A DNA stretch of 64,000 nucleotides. Source: Bog-113 sp965226755 (GTDB lineage Bacteria; Acidobacteriota; Terriglobia; Bryobacterales; Bryobacteraceae). The stretch lies in assembly GCA_965226755.1 (NCBI GenBank), contig CBDDDT010000003.1, positions 1,922,001 through 1,986,000 of the forward strand, read 5' to 3'. The notes below the pieces were generated by a model. It made no database searches. It worked only from the letters and a program-made list of their open reading frames with translations, and was not told the DNA's origin. Of the stretch, positions 31,728 to 40,736 are shown one piece after another (position 1 is the first letter of the stretch; every line of letters begins with the position of its first letter). The position numbers and the translations under genes are program-made.

Positions 31728-33020
31728 TTGTCCGCCGTCGAATTCGAGTCCGTTTCGAAGAGCTATCCGGTCTATGACTCGCCCGGCGATCGCCTGAAAG
31801 AGCTTCTCACGTTCGGCCGGCTTTCGCGGCATCGCGATTTCTGGGCGCTACGGGACGTGAGCTTCGACGTTCGCAAGGGCGAGACGTTTTGCGTCATTGG
31901 CGAGAACGGGTCGGGGAAAAGCACGCTCCTGCAGATTGTGGCGGGGATTTTGCGGCCGAGTTCCGGACGCGCGGAAGTGGGCGGCCGGGTCTCGGCATTA
32001 CTCGAACTGGGCGCGGGCTTCAGCCCGGAGTTCAGCGGGCGGGATAACGTCTACCTCAACGCTTCCATTCTGGGACTGAGCCGGAAGGAGATCGATCGCC
32101 GGTATGCGGCGATCGCCGAATTCGCCGAGATCGGAAGCTTTATCGATCAGCCGGTGAAGACGTACTCGAGCGGCATGCTGGTGCGGCTGGCGTTCGCGGT
32201 GGCGATCCATGTCGATCCGGAAGTTCTGCTGGTGGATGAGGCGCTCGCCGTGGGCGATATCTACTTCCGTCACCGCTGCATGCGGAAGGTGCATGAGCTG
32301 CGAAGCCGCGGCGTCACGATCCTTTTTGTTTCGCACGCCGTGGCGGATGTGAAGGCGGTGGGAGATCGCGCGTTGTGGCTGGAAAAGGGCAGAGTCATCG
32401 ACGTTGGGCCCACGGAGCGCGTGGTTTCCGGATACCTGGCGACGATGAGCGAGAAAGACTCGCGCTACCTGACCCTGAAGCATTCGGGACAGCCCGTTCC
32501 GGCCGGGCCGGTGAGGGCGGCGGAAGTGGCGGAGCGCATCCCGAATATCGATCACCGGCACGGGGACGGCCGCGCGGAGGTGATTGGAATCGCCGTTCTG
32601 GATGAGCTGGGGCGTTCGCTGCACCTGGTGGAGCCGTCAAGCAACATCGTGGTGCGCATCAGCGTTCGGGCGAAGCAGTATCTGGGCGCGCCGAACGTGG
32701 GATTCATGATGCGCAACCAGCTGGGGGTGGATTTCGCGGGCACTAACACTACGCGGGAAGACACGGAGCTGCCGCCCATGCAGGCGGGCGATGTGTACAC
32801 CGTGGATTTTCATCTGGAGCTGCCGGAGTTGTACCCGAGTTCGTTTTCGTTCTCCCCGGCGATTGCCGACGGACCGCTGGACGGCTACCGTGTGGCGGAC
32901 TGGATCGACAACGCCATCACCGTGCAGATGGGGCGCGCGGGCGCGGAAGTCTACGGGTATATCCATCTGGCGTGCCGGGTGGAAGTCAATGCGCGGCTCC
33001 GGGAGAAGACCGTTGTCTGA
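31728..33020 (+). CDS. wzt: Polysaccharide ABC exporter ATP-binding protein (Wzt-like)
   Basis: 430 residues. The N-terminal ATPase (about 1-240) has Walker A GENGSGKST (58-66), signature YSSGM, and Walker B VLLVDEALAVGD, as in Wzt/TagH exporters. Residues about 260-430 form a Wzt C-terminal carbohydrate-binding domain (IDHRHGDGRAEVIGIAVLDE through FSPAIADGPLDGYRVADWID), which in E. coli recognises the modified end of the glycan chain. No permease (Wzm) gene is nearby. The start is TTG directly after GAGGAG, an unusually short spacing. It overlaps the methyltransferase gene by eight bases. Confidence 0.9.
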   Translation: MSAVEFESVSKSYPVYDSPGDRLKELLTFGRLSRHRDFWALRDVSFDVRKGETFCVIGENGSGKSTLLQIVAGILRPSSGRAEVGGRVSALLELGAGFSPEFSGRDNVYLNASILGLSRKEIDRRYAAIAEFAEIGSFIDQPVKTYSSGMLVRLAFAVAIHVDPEVLLVDEALAVGDIYFRHRCMRKVHELRSRGVTILFVSHAVADVKAVGDRALWLEKGRVIDVGPTERVVSGYLATMSEKDSRYLTLKHSGQPVPAGPVRAAEVAERIPNIDHRHGDGRAEVIGIAVLDELGRSLHLVEPSSNIVVRISVRAKQYLGAPNVGFMMRNQLGVDFAGTNTTREDTELPPMQAGDVYTVDFHLELPELYPSSFSFSPAIADGPLDGYRVADWIDNAITVQMGRAGAEVYGYIHLACRVEVNARLREKTVV

Positions 33021-34242
33021 ATTCACCGGAGAGCGGCTGGTGCCCGGCCAAGTGGATGCCGGCCTGTGGAACGAGCATATTTCGCGGTACGCCTTCGCGG
33101 CGTCCCTTTGCGCCGGGGGCGAGAGCGTGCTGGACGCGGGGTGCGGCACGGGATATGGGAGCAGCTTTCTGGGGGGATTCGCGGGGCGCGTGCTGGGAAT
33201 CGATTCGTCAGGCGACGCGATCGGCTACGCGGCGCGGGAATACGGCAGGGGCGGCACGCGCTTTGCGGTGGGCGCTTGCGAGGCGCTGCCGGTGTCCGCC
33301 GAGTCGTGCGATTTGATCGTCGCGTTTGAAGTGATCGAGCACCTGGCGGGATGGCGCGTGTTTCTGGAGGAGTGCGGCCGCGCGCTGGCGCCGCGAGGCC
33401 GGTTGGTGGTTTCCACGCCCAACAAGAACGACTACACGGAATCGCGCGGGGCGGCCGGACCGAACCCATTTCATGTGCATGAATTCGAGTTCGCCGAATT
33501 TGCCGACGAGCTCGCGCGCATCTTTCCCGTGGTGCGCATCTTCGGACAGAACCACGCCGAGAGCATTGTCTTCGCTGCATTGGAGAGCTCGACGGCTGTG
33601 GCGAGTCTGGCCGCGGCGGGGTCCACGCCGGAAGAGGCCGGCTTTTTTGTAGCCGTCTGCGGGAAAAGCGAACTGCCGGAGACGCCGAACTTCATTTATG
33701 TTCCCCGCGCAGCCAACCTCTTGCGAGAACGCGAACGGCATATCCGGTTGCTGACGGGCGAGTTGGAGTTCAAGAACGTGGAGATGGCCGAGGCTCAGCG
33801 GGAGCATGCCGGGCTGGTGGAACGATTTCGCGAGCAACAGGCGGAGTTGGAGAAAGCCAACGGTTGGGCGGAATCGCTGAACCGGGAACTTGAGGCGCGC
33901 GGGCGGCGCGTGGCTGAGATCCAGGACGAACTGGCTCGCGAGCAACAGGCGGCGCAGGCGGAAGTGGAGCGGCTGCAGATTCTGATAGCCGACCGAACGG
34001 CCTGGGCGCGGGATTTGGACGCTTCGCTGGCGGAGCGCGGGGCGGATCTGGTGCGTTCGGTCGATCTGCTGCACGCGGCCGAGCAGACCATTGAAGAGCG
34101 CACAAACTGGGCGCTGAGCCTGGACGAGCAGGTGCGTCAGCTTGAACAGCAACGGCAGCAGCTGCAAGGGCAGTTCGATGCGGTTTATTCCGCGCGATGG
34201 TCAAGGCTGGGACGGCGTTTGCACGTAGGTCCGCGGTTCTGA
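33013..34242 (+). CDS. SAM methyltransferase with long C-terminal coiled coil
   Basis: 409 residues. It opens SEFTGERLVPGQ, then a class I methyltransferase core: motif I VLDAGCGTGYGSSFL, acidic GIDSSGDAI, FEVIEHL and STPNKNDY. After about 235 the protein becomes a continuous heptad-rich coiled coil to about 400, carrying three W-A-x-x-L motif copies (NGWAESL, TAWARDL, TNWALSL). This layout recalls WbdD, where a methyltransferase and coiled coil cap the chain and set its length. The TTG at 33013 is the only sensible start before motif I. The stop overlaps the next start as TGATG. Confidence 0.86.
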   Translation: MSEFTGERLVPGQVDAGLWNEHISRYAFAASLCAGGESVLDAGCGTGYGSSFLGGFAGRVLGIDSSGDAIGYAAREYGRGGTRFAVGACEALPVSAESCDLIVAFEVIEHLAGWRVFLEECGRALAPRGRLVVSTPNKNDYTESRGAAGPNPFHVHEFEFAEFADELARIFPVVRIFGQNHAESIVFAALESSTAVASLAAAGSTPEEAGFFVAVCGKSELPETPNFIYVPRAANLLRERERHIRLLTGELEFKNVEMAEAQREHAGLVERFREQQAELEKANGWAESLNRELEARGRRVAEIQDELAREQQAAQAEVERLQILIADRTAWARDLDASLAERGADLVRSVDLLHAAEQTIEERTNWALSLDEQVRQLEQQRQQLQGQFDAVYSARWSRLGRRLHVGPRF

Positions 34243-36578
34243 TGAGCGGGTTCGCGCGGCGCGCGGGGGAGTTCGCCGCGGCCGTCCTCGTCGCGCCTTT
34301 ATTGCTCGCGTTCTCGGCCTGCTGCCTGCTGATCGGCGATCTGACGTGGCGGCTTGCGGGAACGCGGCTTCCGACGCGAAATCGAAGGCCTGATACGCGA
34401 TCGGCCAGCGTGGTGATTCCGAACTGGAACGGGCGCGATCTGCTGGAGAAGTATCTTCCAACGGTGATCGAGGCCATGCGCGGCGATCCGGGAAACGAAG
34501 TCATCGTGGTGGATAACGGCTCCGCCGACGGAAGCGCTGAGTTCGTGCGCCAACAGTTCCCGGAAGTGACGCTGCTGGCCCTGGCGGAGAACCTGGGGTT
34601 CGGCGGCGGATCGAACGCGGGATTTCGCGCAGCGCGGAACGATGTGGTGGTGCTGCTGAACAGCGACATGCGCACGGAGGCCGGGTTTCTGGCCCCGCTT
34701 CTCGCGGGCTTCGCGTCGGATGACGTGTTCGCCGTGTCGTGCCAGATCTTCTTGACCGATCCGGAAAAGCGGCGTGAGGAAACGGGTCTCACCGAAGGCT
34801 GGTGGGAAGACGGCAAGCTGCGGGTGAGCCACCGCGAAGACCCGGCGGTGGACCGTGCGTTTCCCTGCTTTTACGCGGGCGGGGGGTCGTCGGCGTTCGA
34901 TCGCGCGAAGTTCCTGGAGCTGGGCGGATTCGATGAATTGCTCGCGCCGTTCTACCTGGAGGATACGGACCTCGGGTTTCTGGCCTGGAAGCGCGGATGG
35001 AAGGTGCTCTACGAGCCGGCGAGCATCGTGTTCCACGAGCACCGCGGGACCATCGGCCGGAAGTTCACGCCCGCGTTTATCGATACTATTCTCAGCAAGA
35101 ACTACCTTCTGTTCAACTGGAAAAACGTGCATGACTGGGGACGGCTGCTGCAGAGCTTCGCTTCCGCGTGGGGCGGCTCGGTGGCGTCGGCCTGGAGCGG
35201 CAAGCGTCCCCTGCGCAGCAACGTAGCCGGAATTCTGCGGGCGTTTCGCCAGCTTCCCGGGGCGGTTCGGTCGCGGCGGCGGGCGCGCGATCTGGCCGCG
35301 GTCAGCGACCAGGAAGCGTTCGCGCGTTCCCGCGGCTCGCATTTTCGCGACCGGTTTCTGCCGGCGCCGACAGACTCCGAGAGGCTGCGGGTGCTGTTTG
35401 TTTCGCCGTACCCGATTCTGCCTCCCGCGCATGGCGGCGCGGTCTTCATGTTGCAGACGCTGCGGGAACTGGCGAAACAATGCGAGGTGCATGCCCTGGT
35501 GCTGCTCGACGAACCTTCGCAGGCGGAAGCGAACCGGGAGTTGGCGGACGTGTGCGCAACGGTGGACCTGATGATCCGGCCGCGAAACTCCGGCTTGCCC
35601 TCGATTGCGCCTCACGCGGTGGCGGAGTTCGCCAGTCGCGATGTGCAGTGGAGGATCGATCGCCTGGTTCTGCTGCACCGGGTTGATCTCGTGCAGATTG
35701 AGTACACGGCCATGGGCCAGTACATTGACCGGTACCGGCACATCGCTACCGCGCTGTTCGAACACGACGTCTATTTCCAATCGATCATCCGCACCGCTTC
35801 GCACCTGGGAAGCGCGGCGCGATGGAAAGCTCGATTCGAATATCTGCGCGCGCTGCGGTTTGAGTTGCAACTGCTGTCACGCTGCGACCTGGTCCAGGTC
35901 TGCACGGCGGCGAACCGCGACTATCTTCTGGAGTTCGAACCGGCGCTGAGCGCGCGCGTGCAGGCCGGACTGCGGGCGGCCATCGACACACAGTCTTATT
36001 CCTTCCCAGGCGGCCCGCGGCGGCCGGATTCCATCCTGTTCATCGGGAGTTCGCGGCACAAGCCCAATAAGATCGCGGTGACCTGGTTCATGGATCGCGT
36101 TCTTCCCCGGATAGCGGCGGCGCGGCCGGAGGTTCGGGTTTTTCTGGCGGGATTCGAAGCGCGCTTCAACCCCGAACTGGCGGGTCATCCGCGGCTCGCG
36201 ATGCTGGGATATGTGGAGGATGTGAAGCCGCTGCTGGCGGAATGCGCGGTGTTCGTGTGCCCCATACTGAGCGGGTCGGGCGTCCGGGTGAAACTTCTGG
36301 AAGCTTTCGCGAGCGGCATTCCCGCGGTGTCCACGCGCATCGGAGCGGAAGGGCTCGCGCGCAACGATGGCGAGTTCTGCGAATTGGCCGATGACCCGGA
36401 CGAGTTTGCGCGCCGGGTGATCCAAATGCTGGACGCGCCCGAGGAAACGAGGGAAATGACGCGGCGCGCCCGGGCGGAGGTGGAATCCGAATGGGACAGC
36501 GTACGCGTGACGGAACGGCTGGTGGAGAGCTATCGCACGGCTATCCGGGCGAAGAATTCAGGGCTTACTGCGAAGTGA
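34242..36578 (+). CDS. Tandem glycosyltransferase, GT2 fused to GT4-like
   Basis: 778 residues from ATG 34242 (a longer ATG at 34197 exists). A hydrophobic helix (about 12-36) precedes a family-2 domain: SVVIPNWNGRDLLEKYL, VVDNGSADGS, NSDMRTEA and the acidic LEDTDLGF. A second, GT4-type domain starts near 380 (LFVSPYPILPPAHGGAVFM) and has the nucleotide-sugar region FVCPILSGSGVRVKLLEAFASGIP. It probably adds two successive sugars of the polymer at the inner membrane. The 3' end overlaps the convergent small gene by 14 bases. Confidence 0.88.
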   Translation: MSGFARRAGEFAAAVLVAPLLLAFSACCLLIGDLTWRLAGTRLPTRNRRPDTRSASVVIPNWNGRDLLEKYLPTVIEAMRGDPGNEVIVVDNGSADGSAEFVRQQFPEVTLLALAENLGFGGGSNAGFRAARNDVVVLLNSDMRTEAGFLAPLLAGFASDDVFAVSCQIFLTDPEKRREETGLTEGWWEDGKLRVSHREDPAVDRAFPCFYAGGGSSAFDRAKFLELGGFDELLAPFYLEDTDLGFLAWKRGWKVLYEPASIVFHEHRGTIGRKFTPAFIDTILSKNYLLFNWKNVHDWGRLLQSFASAWGGSVASAWSGKRPLRSNVAGILRAFRQLPGAVRSRRRARDLAAVSDQEAFARSRGSHFRDRFLPAPTDSERLRVLFVSPYPILPPAHGGAVFMLQTLRELAKQCEVHALVLLDEPSQAEANRELADVCATVDLMIRPRNSGLPSIAPHAVAEFASRDVQWRIDRLVLLHRVDLVQIEYTAMGQYIDRYRHIATALFEHDVYFQSIIRTASHLGSAARWKARFEYLRALRFELQLLSRCDLVQVCTAANRDYLLEFEPALSARVQAGLRAAIDTQSYSFPGGPRRPDSILFIGSSRHKPNKIAVTWFMDRVLPRIAAARPEVRVFLAGFEARFNPELAGHPRLAMLGYVEDVKPLLAECAVFVCPILSGSGVRVKLLEAFASGIPAVSTRIGAEGLARNDGEFCELADDPDEFARRVIQMLDAPEETREMTRRARAEVESEWDSVRVTERLVESYRTAIRAKNSGLTAK

Positions 36579-37014
36579 CTTTCGCGGTCTTCAGGCCCAG
36601 GTCCTTCATCAGTTTGTCCACGGAGCGCCGGGCGGCCTTCCCCATCTGGTTCGACGAGTGGTCTTTGGGAGCGCCGAAGTCAGACCAGATCACCTCTTTG
36701 GACCTGTTGACGAGAAAGAGAGTGTCGGCGCCGCCGAACGACGCGTGGACGGCCTCGGCGTCGGTCTTCGACTTGATGTCGAGCACGCGCTCGTCGAAGG
36801 TCCGCTCGAAGGGAGCCCCGATGCGATCCGTGAAGACGGCGTCCGCCGTTTTGGGATCGGACACCACCTGGAACACATGCTCCTCCGTGAGACGCGCGGC
36901 CAGGTACTGATCGAGGGCGTGCCGCATGGGAAAGATGTAGACGGTGTGGACATCGTGAAGGGCAGCCCCGGACAGAAAACCCGCGGCGAGAACCATGGTG
37001 CACAAAAACTTCAT
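36565..37014 (-). CDS. Small exported protein of unknown function
   Basis: 149 residues from ATG 37014 (ATG 37026 is possible). A hydrophobic leader (KFLCTMVLAAGFLSGAA) is followed by VHTVYIFPMRHALDQYLAARL, a VSDPKTADAVFTDRIG segment and a basic helical tail. The layout (signal peptide, an alpha/beta domain with a conserved-looking 'SDPKTADAV' turn) recalls small periplasmic proteins that sense or repair, but I recognise no family. Its 3' end overlaps the GT gene and its start lies only 20 bases from the divergent GT2 gene. Confidence 0.75.
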   Translation of the reverse strand: MKFLCTMVLAAGFLSGAALHDVHTVYIFPMRHALDQYLAARLTEEHVFQVVSDPKTADAVFTDRIGAPFERTFDERVLDIKSKTDAEAVHASFGGADTLFLVNRSKEVIWSDFGAPKDHSSNQMGKAARRSVDKLMKDLGLKTAKVTSQ

Positions 37015-37034
37015 TACAATCAACATGCTACGAC

Positions 37035-37709
37035 ATGTATAAAGGGCTCGCGATCACGGTGATCATCCCGTGTCTGAATGAGGAAGAAGCCATTGAGCAG
37101 GTGCTGCAGGGCATTCCGGAGTTTGTGGATGAAGTGATCGTGGTCGACAACGACTCGACCGATCGCACGGCGGAAGTGGCGCATCGCTTGGGCGCGAAGG
37201 TTATCGGCGAGCGGATTCGCGGGTATGGACGGGCTTACAAGCGCGGCTTCGCGGAGGCGACCGGCGATCTGATCGTAACTTTGGACGGGGATCACAGTTA
37301 TCCGGCGAGCGGCATTTCGTATCTGCTGGAGGCTTTTCTCCATCTTCGGGTGGATTTTCTGAATGCCTCGCGCTTCCCGGTTCGCGACGATCAGGCGATG
37401 AGCCTGAAGCACAAGATCGGGAACCTCGGGCTGTCGCTGGTGATGTCGATTCTGTTTTTCCGATGGGTGCAGGATTCGCAATCCGGGATGTGGGTGTTCC
37501 GGCGCAGCATTCTCGCGGACATGAATCTGGTGGCGGACGGGATGGCGTTTTCCGAAGAAATCAAGATTGAGGCGATCGTGAACCGCCGGATCCGCTTCGG
37601 CGAGATTTCGATTATGTATACGTCGCGCAAGGGCGAGACCAAGCTGAATCCGTGGAGGGATGGCGCGGCGAACCTTTGGTTTCTGGTCAGGAAGCGGTTT
37701 GCGCGCTGA
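37035..37709 (+). CDS. Family 2 glycosyltransferase, dolichyl-phosphate mannose synthase type
   Basis: 224 residues. GT2 core: ITVIIPCLNEEEAI, VVDNDSTDRTAEV, the metal-binding LDGDHSYPASGI, and the later SEEIKIEAIVNRRIRFGEI segment, as in DPM1-like enzymes that load a sugar onto a lipid phosphate. One hydrophobic patch (LSLVMSILFF) is present but no large membrane domain. It begins a run of three glycosyltransferases overlapped by 4-11 bases. The substrate is not inferable. Confidence 0.88.
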   Translation: MYKGLAITVIIPCLNEEEAIEQVLQGIPEFVDEVIVVDNDSTDRTAEVAHRLGAKVIGERIRGYGRAYKRGFAEATGDLIVTLDGDHSYPASGISYLLEAFLHLRVDFLNASRFPVRDDQAMSLKHKIGNLGLSLVMSILFFRWVQDSQSGMWVFRRSILADMNLVADGMAFSEEIKIEAIVNRRIRFGEISIMYTSRKGETKLNPWRDGAANLWFLVRKRFAR

Positions 37710-38685
37710 CGTCACCCTGGTGATTCCGGTGTGGAACCGGGCCGATCTGCTGAAAAAGCTTCTGGCTTCGATCGCGGCGCAGACGCGGCGTCCGGAGCGC
37801 GTCGTGATGGTGGACAACGGATCCACCGACGAAGCAGCGGAGGTGGCGAGGAATTGGGGCGCTGAAGTGGTCGCGATGGGGCGCAACGCGGGGTTTGCGG
37901 CGGCCGTGAACCGCGGCGTGGCGGAATCGCGGAGCGAGTGGGTGGCCGTGGTGAACAGCGATGTCGAGTTGAAGTCCGAATGGCTGGAAAAGCTGCTTGC
38001 CTCGGCGGAAGATGCCGACGCGTGGTTCGCGACGGGCAAGATCCTGATGGCTTCCGATCCGGCGCGCCTGGACGGGAGCTGGGACTTAATAGCAAAGAGC
38101 GGTTGCCCTTGGCGCGCGGGGCATGGGGCGCCGGATTCGGAGTTGTTCGCGCGGCAACGCCCAATCGCGATGGCGCCGGCGACCGCGGTGCTTTACAGGC
38201 GTGCTCTGTTCGGGAAGGTCGGCGGGTTTACGGAGCAGTTCGAATCCTACCTGGAGGATGTGGAATTGTCGCTCCGGTGCGCGGCCGCCGGGCTGGAGGG
38301 CGTTTATGAGCCCGCGGCGGTCTGCCTGCATGAGGGGAGCGCTTCGACCGGCGTCTGGAGCGACCGCGTGACGTATCTGAACTCGCGCAATCAGATCTTG
38401 CTCACGCGCCTGTTTCCCTCGGATTTGCGCCGGGAATGGCGCTGGAAGATTTTCGCGGGGCAGGGTTTATGGGGATTGGCGGCGCTCCGCCACGGGCGGT
38501 TCGGGTCTTGGCTGAGGGGCAAACGGGACGCGCGCACGATACAGCTCGGGCCTGCGCTTGGCGCTGGGAGACTGCGGGCCTTGCTGAAAGAATCCGAACG
38601 CGAGATTCATGCGTTGCAATCCCGGACGCGGGCCAGTTTCTATTGGCGGTTGTACTTCCTGTTCACAGGTATTGAGTCGGAATGA
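37699..38685 (+). CDS. Family 2 glycosyltransferase
   Basis: 328 residues; GT2 core VTLVIPVWNRADLLKKL, MVDNGSTDEAAEVARNWG, NSDVELKSEWLEKL and the acidic LEDVELSLRCAAAG. TTG at 37699 is preferred over ATG 37660 because AGGAAG lies four bases before it and the protein then starts just ahead of the first strand. It overlaps the previous gene by 11 bases and the next by four. Similar to rhamnosyltransferases; the acceptor is unknown. Confidence 0.87.
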   Translation: MRADVTLVIPVWNRADLLKKLLASIAAQTRRPERVVMVDNGSTDEAAEVARNWGAEVVAMGRNAGFAAAVNRGVAESRSEWVAVVNSDVELKSEWLEKLLASAEDADAWFATGKILMASDPARLDGSWDLIAKSGCPWRAGHGAPDSELFARQRPIAMAPATAVLYRRALFGKVGGFTEQFESYLEDVELSLRCAAAGLEGVYEPAAVCLHEGSASTGVWSDRVTYLNSRNQILLTRLFPSDLRREWRWKIFAGQGLWGLAALRHGRFGSWLRGKRDARTIQLGPALGAGRLRALLKESEREIHALQSRTRASFYWRLYFLFTGIESE

Positions 38686-39620
38686 CTCAGTCCAAGGTGG
38701 CGATCCTGATTGTCGCCTACCACTCGCGGCAGGTGGTGGGAGATTGCGTGACGGCGGCAAGACGGACGGGCGCGACCGTGACGGTGATCGATAACGGCTC
38801 AGGGGACGGCGCCGCGGAGGCTGCGGCGGAACGGGGCGCGCGGGTGATCTCGAACCCCACGAATCGCGGCTTTGCCGCCGCCGTGAATCAGGGCGTGCGC
38901 GAAACGACTGAGCCTTTTCTGTTACTTCTGAACCCCGACGTGATTCTCCTCACCGGGATTGATCCCTTGGTCGACGCTTGTGAGCAGGGCCGGGTTGGGG
39001 CAGCTGGTGGCCGACTGGTGGGGATGGACGGGCGTCCGCAGAAGGGATTTACGGTGCGACGCTTCCCCACGCCGGCGGCCCTGCTTTGCGAAGTTCTGCT
39101 GGTGAACCGGCTTTGGCCGGGCAATCCGGTGAACTGGCGCTATCGTTGCTTAGGACAGGATTTGACTTGCGCGTCCGAAGTGGAGCAGCCAGCGGGAGCA
39201 TTTCTCCTTTTCCGCCGGGAGGTTTGGGAACAAATCGGCGGATTCGATGAAGGATATTTTCCAATCTGGTTTGAAGATGTTGATTTCTGCAAGCGCATTC
39301 GCGGTTCGGGCTACGGGGTGATGTACCGGCCCGAAGCCGTCGGGCGCCATCAGGGCGCGCATTCCATTGAAAGTCTTGCTTTGGGAACCAAAACCGAGTA
39401 TTGGTATCGTAGTCTACTGCGCTACTCGATCACTAATTTTCATGGGCTTGGTAAAATACTGATTTGTCTCGGAGTTATAGCTGGCTGCGCCCTCCGATTT
39501 CTGCTGGGGGGCCGGAGCCATCGGAGCCCCGCGATGCGCGCAGCCTATCGCTCGGTCGTGAGGCTGGCTTTCCGCTCGATCTGGCACGCGAAGCCGCGGT
39601 TCGGCGAGGCGTTATCTTGA
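38682..39620 (+). CDS. Family 2 glycosyltransferase (rhamnosyltransferase-like)
   Basis: 312 residues. GT2 landmarks are VAILIVAYHSRQVVGDC, VIDNGSGDG, NRGFAAAVNQG, NPDVILL, the AGAFLLFRREVWEQIGGFDEGYFPIWFEDVDFCKR active-site block, and a closing hydrophobic helix (ILICLGVIAGCALRFLL). The pattern is that of WbbL-like rhamnosyl- or related transferases in O-antigen and cell-wall glycan clusters. Confidence 0.88.
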   Translation: MTQSKVAILIVAYHSRQVVGDCVTAARRTGATVTVIDNGSGDGAAEAAAERGARVISNPTNRGFAAAVNQGVRETTEPFLLLLNPDVILLTGIDPLVDACEQGRVGAAGGRLVGMDGRPQKGFTVRRFPTPAALLCEVLLVNRLWPGNPVNWRYRCLGQDLTCASEVEQPAGAFLLFRREVWEQIGGFDEGYFPIWFEDVDFCKRIRGSGYGVMYRPEAVGRHQGAHSIESLALGTKTEYWYRSLLRYSITNFHGLGKILICLGVIAGCALRFLLGGRSHRSPAMRAAYRSVVRLAFRSIWHAKPRFGEALS

Positions 39621-39683
39621 CCGCGCCTTCCATGCACGCCATGAGATGCCCACTTTCCAAGGAAGGTCACCAGGTTCGAATGA

Positions 39684-40733
39684 ATGTCAATTAGCGGCTC
39701 GGTTTCGGTCACCATTGTTACCTTCAATAGCGGCCGTTTCATCAAGCGCTGCCTCGAGTCTGTGCTGGACCAGCGTTATCCATTTGTAGACGTTGTGGTG
39801 ATTGACAACTGCTCGAAAGATGGCACCGTCGATATTCTCGAGCAATTCGAGAATCGCGTGCGAATCCTGTATAACGACGAGAATATCGGGTTTGCGGCGG
39901 CGCAAAACCAGGCCATTGCGGCTTCGCGGGCGGAGTGGGTGCTCACGTTGAATCCGGACGTGCTGCTGCTTCCCGACTTTCTGGAAGCGCTGGTGCATGC
40001 GGGCAATCTGGATGCGCGCGTGGGTACGGTGTGCGGCAAACTGCTCACGATGTCGGATGGGTTCGATTTCCCGGAGAAGCCGGTGGTGGATTCGACCGGG
40101 ATTTATTTCACGCCGAACCTGCGGCATCTGGATCGCGGAAGCCTGGAGATCGATAACGGGCATTACCGGCAGTATGAGTATGTCTTTGGCGCGACGGCGG
40201 CAGCCGCGCTTTACCGGCGGGAGATGATCGAGGACATATCGCTCGATGGCGAGTTTTTCGATAACGACTTCTTTGTATACCGCGAGGACGCCGATGTCGC
40301 GTGGCGCGCGCAATTAATGGGATGGCGCTGCCTGTATGCGCCGTACGCGCGGGGATATCACGTTCGCAAGGTGCTGCCGGGGAACCGGCGCGCGTTACCC
40401 GCGGAAATCAACATGCACTCCGTGAAGAACCGGTTTCTGTTGCGCATCAAGAACATCACCTGGGATGTTTACAAGAAGAACTGGTTATCCATCACGATGC
40501 GCGACCTGGTGGTGGTGGGGTGCTGCCTTGTGCGGGAGCACAGTTCGCTGAAAGCGTTCTGGTTCGTCGCGCAGAACTGGAAACGGGTGGTGGCCAAACG
40601 GCAGATCATCATGCAGCGGCAGCGCGTGGATAACGAATACATGGCAAGCTGGTTCGGTTTTACACCGGTGACACGCCCCGCGCCGAAGAAGTTCACGACC
40701 GCGACGACGCGCTCGCGCACGGCTCGCCGGTAA
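39684..40733 (+). CDS. Family 2 glycosyltransferase
   Basis: 349 residues with SVTIVTFNSGRFIKRCL, VIDNCSKDGTVDIL, ENIGFAAAQNQAI, LNPDVLLLPDFL and YREDADVAWRAQLMGW. The C-terminal third (about 250-349) is basic, possibly for membrane contact. The ATG at 39684 follows a 63-base gap that contains AAGGAAGG; another ATG at 39680 gives only a four-codon frame. It precedes a DUF1972-type transferase by three bases. Confidence 0.87.
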   Translation: MSISGSVSVTIVTFNSGRFIKRCLESVLDQRYPFVDVVVIDNCSKDGTVDILEQFENRVRILYNDENIGFAAAQNQAIAASRAEWVLTLNPDVLLLPDFLEALVHAGNLDARVGTVCGKLLTMSDGFDFPEKPVVDSTGIYFTPNLRHLDRGSLEIDNGHYRQYEYVFGATAAAALYRREMIEDISLDGEFFDNDFFVYREDADVAWRAQLMGWRCLYAPYARGYHVRKVLPGNRRALPAEINMHSVKNRFLLRIKNITWDVYKKNWLSITMRDLVVVGCCLVREHSSLKAFWFVAQNWKRVVAKRQIIMQRQRVDNEYMASWFGFTPVTRPAPKKFTTATTRSRTARR

Positions 40734-40736
40734 GCG

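Noticed and set aside
34299..35870. 523-residue minus-strand frame opposite the GT2-GT4 gene
   Set aside because: Shadow frame; the plus strand carries complete glycosyltransferase motifs.
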